NCBI RefSeq assembly: GCF_934202865.1
Contig: NZ_CAKPYL010000069.1
Span: forward strand, 1 to 5,026
From: an uncultured Fenollaria sp.
GTDB taxonomy: Bacteria; Bacillota; Clostridia; Tissierellales; Peptoniphilaceae
Direction of reading: 5' to 3'
DNA: 5,026 nucleotides
Below the pieces are notes generated by a model that was given only the letters and a program-made list of their open reading frames with translations, did no database searches and had not been told where the DNA came from. Both the position numbers and the translations under genes were made by a program. This document shows positions 1 through 5,026 of the stretch, piece by piece; the stretch's first letter is position 1; every line of letters begins with the position of its first letter.

Positions 1-1541
1 TTATCGGCAATTTTTTCTATGCTCTCATTATGTGAAACTAAAATTACTGTTTTATCTTTTGTAAAATCTTTGATGCAATTTATGACTAAGTCTGAGTTAT
101 TTTTATCTATATAATTAAGCGGCTCATCAAAGATAAATACTTCTCCTGTGCTTTGAAAAGCTCTTTCAAGCTCAATAAGCTTCTTCTCTCCACCTGATAG
201 ATTATTCATGCTTGATGCAAGAACTGTATCCAAGCTGAGATTATTTTTCTCTAAGGCTTTATTTATCTTTGTATCTTTATCTATACTTTTATTTGAAAAC
301 ATATTGATATTTTCTATTAATGTTCCATAAAATATATCTGCCTTATCTGGTACTAGCCTTATCATCTTGTTTAATAGATTTGATTCTTTATCCACTTCAC
401 TGTCATTTAAAATTATTTTTCCACTATAATCAGTCTCAAGACCTGATATTGCTCTAAGAAGGCTTGTCTTGCCAGAGCCATTACTTCCCTTTATCAGTAT
501 CTTATCGCCTTTTTTTACCTCTAAATTAATTTTATCTAAAATTAGTTCATTGTATTCTATGGATAAATCTTTTAGCTCTAGGCTTTCAAAATCTTTTGCA
601 TTCTCATCTATAAATTTGCTTTCAAAGTTAATTACGCTAGTCAATCTTTCTTTGTGCATTTCATACAAGGACTTCTCTCTTGGATATGACATGTAAAACT
701 CAATTGGGTTCCAAAGCTTTGATACATATTGACTGAATAAAATCAAGGTACCTATACTGACTGAGCCTTTAAATACTAAAAAGCCACCGAAGATGTATAT
801 GATTAGGTCGAGTATATTTAAAAGTCCGTTCGACATAAAATAGTCATAAACTATATCAATCTTTAGTCTTTCAAAAACTTTTTCTAGATACTTATCTAAA
901 CTCGCTTCATTTTTTATAATTGTATCTTCACTTGAATTAAAGGCTTTTATCGTGTAATTATAATTATAAAATTCTTCGATATTACTATTAAGCTTTTCAT
1001 TTGCTTCTTCTATATCTTTGTTAACTGCAGCTTCTTTCTCGCTCATCTTGTTTTGTATGAAGTAAAATATTGGTAGTATTATGAGTATAGATGCGCTCAA
1101 ATAAATATTTTCTCTTAACATTAAAATAATGATAAGAATTAAATAAATGGCTTTAACTATTCTCTTATATGGTATTTCAATTATAAAGCTTCTGGTGCCT
1201 TCAAGGTCTGAATTGAAAAGCTGTATGATTGATCCCAAAGATTTGCTCTTTAAATTGTTTAAACTTTCAAAGCCAAGGTACTTGTAAAATTTACTTCTAA
1301 GCCTTCTTAGTTCTTTTTCTTCATAATAAATCATGAAGTAATACGAAAGAGCTAATGTGCTTATGAAAGCTAATATCAGAATTGCAAATATTATTGCATT
1401 AAATTTGAATAAAGCATAATTTTTATCGCTAACTGCATCGACTATCCTTTTAATAAAGATGGACAGCACAAGTGATATGAGCATGTTCATGCTTTGGAAT
1501 ATGTAATATAAATATTTAATAAGTTTATTATTTTTCTTCAT
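1..1541 (-). CDS. ABC exporter half-transporter, fused membrane and ATPase domains (3' end cut by window edge)
   Basis: I translated this by hand: 513 complete codons are open from ATG at 1541 to the left edge, where the frame leaves the window near the expected end of the protein. The N-terminal 310 residues form a type I exporter membrane domain with hydrophobic segments near residues 12-34, 47-70, 127-143, 147-163, 237-258 and 262-278. The ATPase domain follows: A-loop Tyr330, Walker A GSNGSGKT (352-359), signature LSGGE (448-452), Walker B VFIFDEP (468-474) with catalytic Glu473, and switch His504. It should act as a dimer in the cytoplasmic membrane, driving export of an unidentified substrate (peptide, lipid or drug). 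The Q-loop position carries Asp399 (VPDK) where VPQ is usual, and the D-loop reads NYID rather than SALD. Whether it forms a homodimer or pairs with a protein encoded further left cannot be seen. It has its own promoter, separate from the cluster upstream. Confidence 0.93.
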   Translation of the reverse strand, partial: MKKNNKLIKYLYYIFQSMNMLISLVLSIFIKRIVDAVSDKNYALFKFNAIIFAILILAFISTLALSYYFMIYYEEKELRRLRSKFYKYLGFESLNNLKSKSLGSIIQLFNSDLEGTRSFIIEIPYKRIVKAIYLILIIILMLRENIYLSASILIILPIFYFIQNKMSEKEAAVNKDIEEANEKLNSNIEEFYNYNYTIKAFNSSEDTIIKNEASLDKYLEKVFERLKIDIVYDYFMSNGLLNILDLIIYIFGGFLVFKGSVSIGTLILFSQYVSKLWNPIEFYMSYPREKSLYEMHKERLTSVINFESKFIDENAKDFESLELKDLSIEYNELILDKINLEVKKGDKILIKGSNGSGKTSLLRAISGLETDYSGKIILNDSEVDKESNLLNKMIRLVPDKADIFYGTLIENINMFSNKSIDKDTKINKALEKNNLSLDTVLASSMNNLSGGEKKLIELERAFQSTGEVFIFDEPLNYIDKNNSDLVINCIKDFTKDKTVILVSHNESIEKIAD

Positions 1542-1546
1542 ATATA

Positions 1547-1554
1547 TCACCTCT
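1547..1554 (-). promoter_or_regulatory. Ribosome binding site of the ABC transporter gene
   Basis: The minus strand reads AGAGGTGA followed by five bases and then ATG at 1541. This is a good Shine-Dalgarno match at normal spacing. It supports the chosen start, which places the first membrane segment close to the N-terminus as usual for this family. Confidence 0.8.
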
Positions 1555-1571
1555 TACTGTGAACTAATTTA

Positions 1572-1600
1572 ATTATATACCTTAGATGTAATTTTATCAA
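1572..1600 (-). promoter_or_regulatory. Sigma-A type promoter for the ABC transporter gene
   Basis: On the minus strand, TTGATA (plus positions 1595-1600) and TATAAT (1572-1577) are separated by exactly 17 bases. The -10 is perfect and the -35 has one mismatch from TTGACA. Transcription should begin near position 1565, giving an untranslated leader of about 24 bases that holds the ribosome binding site. No operator palindrome or riboswitch fits in so short a leader. The ABC gene is therefore probably transcribed independently of the upstream cluster and fairly strongly. This is a sequence match only. Confidence 0.75.
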
Positions 1601-1609
1601 GATGAGCAC

Positions 1610-1640
1610 AAAAAAAGATAAGCTCAATGAACTTATCTTT
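1610..1640 (-). terminator. Probable intrinsic terminator of the five-gene cluster
   Basis: On the minus strand, AAAGATAAG (1640 to 1632) and CTTATCTTT (1622 to 1614) form a perfect 9-bp stem with a 9-base loop, extendable by a G-T and an A-T pair. The stem runs into a total of seven T residues ending at 1610. It begins five bases after the TAG stop of the iron-sulfur gene and just before the promoter of the next gene, which is where a terminator is expected. The stem has only two G-C pairs, so it may be leaky. Confidence 0.6.
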
Positions 1641-1645
1641 CTAGT

Positions 1646-2602
1646 CTATCTTCCGCCATAAAACTTCATCTTTATTAATCTAGCTAGGCTTGTTGGAACG
1701 ACTTTTTCGTCTGTGCCAAGTATCATTGTAAGTGCGTGCTGATTTGCTATGCCGTTTTTTGTAAACTGTATTGAGCAGCTTGCGCAATATGTTGTGACCA
1801 TGCTATCATAATTTTTAAGTCTAGTTAAAAGTGCTTTTGCTATCTCGGGTTCGTCGCGGCTCGCAAGTCCGCCTAGGCCGCAGCATAGAACGTCTTTGTA
1901 ATCGCTTTTGGCGTTTGGCATAAAATATTTTAAATCTTTAAACATCTCTTTATGAACTTTGTCTGGACATGGGTGGTAGATGTGAAACTCATCTTCAAAA
2001 ACCTTGCCTATGCCTAGCTCATGAAGCTTTTCATATATTGTTATTACGTTTATGTCTGTATAATCTTTAAAGAAGTGGTAGCAGTTTGGGCAGCATGTAA
2101 CGACTCTCTTTACTTTTTTCTTAAGTAATAGCATTTTGACGTGGTCAATATTGTTTTGAGCACGCTCTTTGTCACCGCTCTCAAAAACTGGCTTGCCGCA
2201 GCAGTCGATTGAGTAATCGCAGCCATCTTCTTTAAATATCTCTATCAATTTCTTTGTTGTCTCTGGAAAGGCTCTTGGAAAAGCGCAGCCAAGCCATAAC
2301 AAGTCCTTTGTCTCTTTATTTGAGTTATTTCTGAATTTATATAGGGACTTCTCAAACTTCATCATACCAAAGCCTTCATTTTTCCTATGTATTAGTGAGA
2401 TCTCTCTGCCATCTAAATCAACGGGACAGACTTCATAACAGCGGCCGCATAAAAAACATGAGTAGGCTAGGTCGTCTCTATCTGCAAAATCTGCTAGGTC
2501 TAGGCCATACTTCGTTAAAAAGTCGCAGTTTTGTGTGCATAGTGAACAGTCGAGGCAAGTCTCTTTGACGTATTTTAAATAATTTTTCTTATCATCTTTC
2601 AT
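1646..2602 (-). CDS. (Fe-S)-binding protein with two ferredoxin motifs and two CCG domains (GlpC/HdrD/LutA-like)
   Basis: This is a soluble electron-transfer or oxidoreductase subunit of 318 residues. The N-terminal part has two [4Fe-4S] motifs: C16-x2-C19-x2-C22-x3-C26 and C49-x2-C52-x2-C55-x3-C59-P. Two cysteine-rich CCG domains (PF02754 type) follow: C106, C134-C135-G136, C171-x2-C174, and C212, C240-C241-G242, C273-x2-C276. All key cysteines are present, so both CCG domains may bind a cluster, as they do in heterodisulfide reductase HdrB. No membrane segment is visible. Start choice: a TTG at 2629 is open in frame, but the ATG at 2602 has AAGGAG eight bases upstream and is preferred. The ATG overlaps the end of the glycosyltransferase gene by 11 bases, and the gene is last in the cluster. 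Its partner and substrate are unknown. The domain architecture fits a shuttle between a flavoprotein or quinone and another enzyme, and its place after two sugar-type transferases suggests a redox step in the same pathway (inference). Confidence 0.93.
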   Translation of the reverse strand: MKDDKKNYLKYVKETCLDCSLCTQNCDFLTKYGLDLADFADRDDLAYSCFLCGRCYEVCPVDLDGREISLIHRKNEGFGMMKFEKSLYKFRNNSNKETKDLLWLGCAFPRAFPETTKKLIEIFKEDGCDYSIDCCGKPVFESGDKERAQNNIDHVKMLLLKKKVKRVVTCCPNCYHFFKDYTDINVITIYEKLHELGIGKVFEDEFHIYHPCPDKVHKEMFKDLKYFMPNAKSDYKDVLCCGLGGLASRDEPEIAKALLTRLKNYDSMVTTYCASCSIQFTKNGIANQHALTMILGTDEKVVPTSLARLIKMKFYGGR

Positions 2603-3278
2603 CTCTGTATCTCCTTGTGATCTCTTCAATCGGGTAGCCGAGTAGGAACATGAATTTCAGCTTCTTGTGTAGGATTATCGTTTTAAGTATACCGCCGTTT
2701 TCAAAGCGTCTCGCATCTGTCGTAACGTATGAGTCAATCGCCTTTATCCGTGTTCCTTCTTTTTTGAGCCTTCTCGACATTTCATAGTCTTCCATTAGAG
2801 GCAGTTCCTTAAACATGCCCATGTCTATGAATTTTTCGCGCCTAAATGACATAACTTGGTCGCCATAGGCAATATTATATAGCTTTAGTCTTACGTTTGA
2901 TCTAAAGGCAACGACTTTCATTAAAAATCTTTTGCTAGTAAATTTTATCTTAATGGCTGCCGCGCTATACTTATCAAGTGCCTTATCCATCTTGACTATG
3001 GCGTCCTTATCTAAATACGAGTCTGCGTGCAGAAACATAATCTTATCTTCTGTAGTTTCTTTAAAGCCTGTATTCATCTGTACTGAGCGCGATTTTTCGC
3101 TGTGGACTATCTTAAACGGAAAGTCTTTATTTAATTTCTCTAAAACTTCAAGCGTTTTGTCGCCACCATCTGCATAAGCTATATAGACCTTAAACTCACC
3201 ATCTAAGCTAAATAAATGCCTTATGAAGCACTCAATATTTTTTTCTTCCTTATATACTGGAACTACTATTGCTATCAT
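2592..3278 (-). CDS. TIGR04283-family glycosyltransferase (rSAM/selenodomain-associated transferase 2)
   Basis: This is a 228-residue GT-A fold family 2 glycosyltransferase, a normal length for the compact TIGR04283 group. The nucleotide-binding start is IVVPVYKEE (residues 4-12), followed by ADGGD (36-40), R64-x2-QMN-x-G (64-71), the HAD metal-binding motif (84-86) that replaces DxD in this group, YGDQ (138-141), the catalytic-type LMED (161-164) with SRRL, and DARR (188-191). I see no membrane-spanning segment, so it should be cytoplasmic or membrane-peripheral. TIGR04283 proteins are associated with radical SAM/selenodomain (ArsS-type) loci and are annotated as arsenosugar biosynthesis glycosyltransferases; the donor and acceptor here are unknown. 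The ATG at 3278 lies 29 bases inside the previous gene and has only a weak AAGAAA-like site, so translation is probably coupled. The IVVPVY strand starts at residue 4, and no other start codon is near in frame. Confidence 0.92.
   Translation of the reverse strand: MIAIVVPVYKEEKNIECFIRHLFSLDGEFKVYIAYADGGDKTLEVLEKLNKDFPFKIVHSEKSRSVQMNTGFKETTEDKIMFLHADSYLDKDAIVKMDKALDKYSAAAIKIKFTSKRFLMKVVAFRSNVRLKLYNIAYGDQVMSFRREKFIDMGMFKELPLMEDYEMSRRLKKEGTRIKAIDSYVTTDARRFENGGILKTIILHKKLKFMFLLGYPIEEITRRYRDER
2611..2616 (-). promoter_or_regulatory. Ribosome binding site that fixes the start of the iron-sulfur gene
   Basis: The minus strand reads AAGGAG, then eight bases, then ATG at 2602. The site lies inside the last codons of the glycosyltransferase gene. 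It decides in favour of the ATG at 2602 over the in-frame TTG at 2629, for which I see no comparable site and which would add nine residues with no family match. Confidence 0.85.
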
Positions 3279-3921
3279 TTTTCTTATTAACGTATTTTGT
3301 AAGTAAAATTGAAATAATTACAAGAGCAAGCATTATTAAAACTGCAATTAAAAACTCTTTGGACTTGTAGTCCTTGATCTTGTCGCCTAGGTTTAGGTAA
3401 ACAAGCGTTCCTGGCGCAATGCCTACGAATGAAACGATTAGGTACTTCCAAAAACCTATATCTGTTAATGGATAGGCGTAATTAAGTATATTGTATGGAA
3501 TGATTGGCGTAAGTCTTAGCAAGAACAGTCCTGATGCGATGTTGGCATCTTTTGCAAAATATCTATCGTAAGTCTTTTTGCTCACGTGCTTATGAACCAA
3601 GGCGCTGACAAAGTCCCTGCCAATGTATCTTGCGATGACAAACATGATTGACATATTTAGAAGCGCTCCGACCATGGTCAAGATACTGCCCTTTACAAAG
3701 CCGAATAATGCTGCAGCTATAAGCGCAAGCACTGGCACCGGGAAGAAAAATACTGGTAGTATCGCAAAAGCTGCCACGTATAAGACTTCTGAAAGCTCTC
3801 TTCGCTCTTCGATGAAGGCTTTGAGCTTATCCATCGGCACGTACTTTAAAACTAGAACGGAGCCTATTATTATGAGTAATAGGCTCAGTATCTTAATTGG
3901 ATTTATTTTTCTTTTTGTCAT
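3250..3921 (-). CDS. TVP38/TMEM64 family membrane protein (DedA superfamily), second of two
   Basis: This is a 223-residue integral membrane protein of the PF09335 ('SNARE-associated'/VTT) family. Hydrophobic segments lie near residues 9-28, 46-71, 78-100, 127-146, 157-176 and 188-209. Family marks are LFGFVKG (72-78), the ARYIGRDF block (97-104), and R136-x2-P139 followed by IIPYNILNYAYPLT (140-153), the re-entrant loop region conserved in this family. The C-terminus is short and polar (KKNDSNSSSSI). DedA-superfamily members whose function is known move lipids or lipid carriers across membranes, so a scramblase or flippase role is plausible but not shown. The start at 3921 is forced: an in-frame stop lies five codons upstream and no alternative ATG keeps the first segment. 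The start lies 29 bases inside the preceding gene with a weak ribosome site (AGGT, 10 bases away), suggesting coupling. The start of the glycosyltransferase gene overlaps its 3' end. Confidence 0.92.
   Translation of the reverse strand: MTKRKINPIKILSLLLIIIGSVLVLKYVPMDKLKAFIEERRELSEVLYVAAFAILPVFFFPVPVLALIAAALFGFVKGSILTMVGALLNMSIMFVIARYIGRDFVSALVHKHVSKKTYDRYFAKDANIASGLFLLRLTPIIPYNILNYAYPLTDIGFWKYLIVSFVGIAPGTLVYLNLGDKIKDYKSKEFLIAVLIMLALVIISILLTKYVNKKNDSNSSSSI
3860..3886 (-). repeat. Perfect 10-bp inverted repeat early in the second TVP38 gene
   Basis: GAGCCTATTA (3860-3869) and TAATAGGCTC (3877-3886) are exact reverse complements around a 7-base centre. In the message this is a hairpin at about nucleotides 36-62 of the gene, within the codons of the first membrane segment (LSLLLIIIG). 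No uninterrupted T-run follows, so it does not look like a standard terminator. It could slow ribosomes or influence message stability, or it could be chance. The function is unknown. Confidence 0.5.
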
Positions 3922-4585
3922 TATACATTTTACCTATCATGTAAACTAAGGCACTTAGAGCAACTACAGAAACTATGGATATAAATATAGTTTTTGTAGA
4001 GCCAGCTAAATTACCTAAGTATGAGTAAACGATAGTTGCTGGTAATTGTCCAAGGCCTGTTGCGATGAAGAAGTCCCAGAACTTTATAGGTGTTAGGCCT
4101 GCTGCGTAACTAACTATGTCAAATGAAACGAATGGCAATAGTCTACAGATAAGTATTGAGTTTTTGCCGTATCTTTCAAAAAATTCATCAACTTTATCAA
4201 GGCCTGCCTTAGTAACGATTTTTTCAACGTAGTCTCTACCAAGAGTTCTTGCGATGTAGAAGCATAGAGCCGCGCCTGCCATTGCTGACCAGAACGATAG
4301 AAGGGCGCCCTTCCACCAGCCAAATACTGCTGCGTTAGCTAAAGTGATTAGTAGAGCTGGTATTGGTGCTAAAACCGATTGCAAAATCATTAGTATAAAT
4401 GAAATGATTGCTGCATATACACCATATCCTCTGATTAGCTCAACAACAGCGTCAAGATTAAGGCTCCCTAATTGAGTTACAAAATTGTTCATAGTCTCAT
4501 GAAAGCTTGGTACTATGAAGTATAGCAGAACTATGATTAATATAGCTGCTATTAAAATTATCTTAGATAAATTTTTCTTCTTCAT
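3893..4585 (-). CDS. TVP38/TMEM64 family membrane protein (DedA superfamily), first of two
   Basis: This is a 230-residue integral membrane protein of the same PF09335 family as its downstream neighbour, but clearly diverged from it. Hydrophobic segments lie near residues 8-26, 53-73, 80-115 (probably a hairpin), 142-160, 168-188 and 197-218, with a lysine-rich tail (KKKNKSN). Diagnostic stretches are APIPALL (73-79), FGWWKG (88-93), ARTLGRDY (112-119), ERYG (137-140), and R148-x2-P151 followed by FVSFDIVSYAAGLTPI (152-167), the typical TVP38 signature. A role in moving lipids or lipid carriers is inferred from the superfamily. The ATG at 4585 has a strong GGAGGA site six bases upstream, inside the preceding transferase gene; the two coding regions overlap by 23 bases. 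Having two such genes between two sugar-type transferases suggests that they act in the same pathway. Confidence 0.93.
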   Translation of the reverse strand: MKKKNLSKIILIAAILIIVLLYFIVPSFHETMNNFVTQLGSLNLDAVVELIRGYGVYAAIISFILMILQSVLAPIPALLITLANAAVFGWWKGALLSFWSAMAGAALCFYIARTLGRDYVEKIVTKAGLDKVDEFFERYGKNSILICRLLPFVSFDIVSYAAGLTPIKFWDFFIATGLGQLPATIVYSYLGNLAGSTKTIFISIVSVVALSALVYMIGKMYNDKKKNKSN

Positions 4586-5026
4586 TATTATTCCTCCAAT
4601 TGTTAATGTTAATTAAGTCATGAAATATAGTCTCATCAAGCTTTATATTTTTGCCATCTAAGATAATCTCATCCTTATTTAAAAAATCTACATTTTTACC
4701 ATAGTAATTATATAATAGATCCTCTTTAGTGTCAATATCATCAATGATTCTAAGGCATTTTATGCGGGAAATATTAGAATTTTTAATAGTTTCATCGAGT
4801 ATCATTGATTTATTTTTAAAATCTATATTAAGTTTGCCCTTTATATTAATTTTGGCTGCAACAAGCGAGTAGCCACCGTCCGATGATGGATTATAAACTA
4901 TATCATTATCATCAAGTGCATCAAAAGCATTTTTTATATCTTTTTTACTAATGTCATATATGTCAGAGCCAATAAGAGCGACCTTATCATAAGTCTTAAG
5001 TGCTTTATTGATGGCGACCTCCATCT
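4563..5026 (-). CDS. TIGR04282/DUF2064 (CofC-like) rSAM/selenodomain-associated transferase 1, N-terminus beyond window
   Basis: Only the C-terminal 153 residues and two bases of the preceding codon are visible. The frame stays open to the right edge, and the first visible Met (5024) matches the internal 'RM..A' segment of the family rather than a true start, so roughly 70-90 residues should lie beyond the edge. Counting from that Met, seen motifs are VALIGSD (15-21) with D24, AFDAL (33-37), NPSSDGGYSL (45-54) and DIDTKEDL (96-103). These match the nucleotidyltransferase-like fold of TIGR04282, whose members occur with TIGR04283 glycosyltransferases and an ArsS-type radical SAM protein. The usual GTDCPDL motif reads GSDIYDI here. 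About 50 residues follow the DIDT motif, where family members normally end, and they form an acidic, asparagine-rich tail. The likely role is nucleotide-sugar or phosphosugar transfer in the cytoplasm; the substrate is not known. The base composition looks even more AT-rich than that of the genes downstream. Confidence 0.85.
   Translation of the reverse strand, partial: MEVAINKALKTYDKVALIGSDIYDISKKDIKNAFDALDDNDIVYNPSSDGGYSLVAAKINIKGKLNIDFKNKSMILDETIKNSNISRIKCLRIIDDIDTKEDLLYNYYGKNVDFLNKDEIILDGKNIKLDETIFHDLININNWRNNNEEEKFI
4592..4597 (-). promoter_or_regulatory. Strong ribosome binding site of the first TVP38 gene
   Basis: The minus strand reads GGAGGA, six bases before ATG at 4585. It lies within the Trp-Arg-Asn codons near the end of the transferase 1 gene. 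It is the best ribosome site in the upstream half of the cluster; the next two genes depend on much weaker sites and probably on ribosomes arriving from upstream. Confidence 0.8.

Noticed and set aside
469..696. Plus-strand open frame of 75 codons
   Set aside because: It lies opposite the ABC ATPase domain, whose Walker A motif and frame are clear, and it is serine/leucine-rich as expected for an antisense shadow.
2603..2629. TTG start at 2629 for the iron-sulfur protein
   Set aside because: The ATG at 2602 has an AAGGAG site at good spacing, and the nine extra residues match nothing in the family.
2932..3177. Plus-strand open frame of 81 codons
   Set aside because: Fully antisense to the glycosyltransferase, has no ribosome site worth noting and no recognisable motif.
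3623..3949. Plus-strand open frame of 108 codons
   Set aside because: Antisense to the second TVP38 gene and its overlap with the first; its composition is that of a reverse-strand shadow.
4300..4313. 14-bp perfect palindrome GAAGGGCGCCCTTC
   Set aside because: It encodes the conserved Trp-Lys-Gly segment of the TVP38 family, has no loop, and is most simply explained by codon constraint and chance.
4114..4323. Minus-strand open frame of 69 codons inside the first TVP38 gene
   Set aside because: It is another frame of the same strand inside a gene with clear family motifs; no independent evidence.
5022..5024. ATG at 5024 as the true start of the transferase 1 gene
   Set aside because: No ribosome site can be seen, the frame continues to the edge, and the residues after it match the middle of the TIGR04282 fold, so the gene is cut by the window.

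Overview
The window carries six protein-coding genes, all on the minus strand, packed almost without gaps. The base composition is AT-rich, there are strong GGAGG/AAGGAG ribosome binding sites and a near-consensus sigma-A promoter, and one gene encodes an oxygen-sensitive type of iron-sulfur protein. Together these suggest a low-GC Gram-positive anaerobe (Clostridia/Tissierellia type). The genus cannot be fixed from the sequence alone.

In transcription order (right to left), positions 5026 to 1646 hold a five-gene overlapping cluster. It consists of (1) the C-terminal part of a TIGR04282/DUF2064 'transferase 1' protein; (2) and (3) two different TVP38/TMEM64 (DedA-superfamily) membrane proteins in tandem; (4) a TIGR04283 family 2 glycosyltransferase ('transferase 2'); and (5) a soluble iron-sulfur protein with two [4Fe-4S] ferredoxin motifs and two CCG domains. 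The four junctions overlap by 23, 29, 29 and 11 nt, so this is almost certainly one transcript with coupled translation. It ends in a small hairpin with a T-run just after the last stop codon.

Positions 1613 to 1 hold a second unit: a clear promoter (TTGATA, 17 nt, TATAAT), a good ribosome binding site and an ABC half-transporter whose last residues lie beyond the left edge.

TIGR04282 and TIGR04283 proteins are known as partners of a radical SAM protein with a Sec/Cys-containing C-terminal domain (rSAM/selenodomain family, ArsS type), a system linked to arsenosugar biosynthesis. That radical SAM gene is not in this window; I would expect it upstream, beyond the right edge, if the assignment holds. 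My reading, partly inference, is that the two transferases build or attach a sugar-type product, the two DedA-like proteins move a lipid or lipid-linked intermediate across the membrane, and the CCG protein supplies electrons or redox chemistry. The pairing of this transferase set with a dedicated CCG iron-sulfur protein and two divergent TVP38 proteins is the most interesting feature here. No RNA genes, CRISPR arrays, insertion sequences or attachment sites were seen. The only intergenic stretch is the 104 bases between the iron-sulfur gene and the ABC transporter gene.
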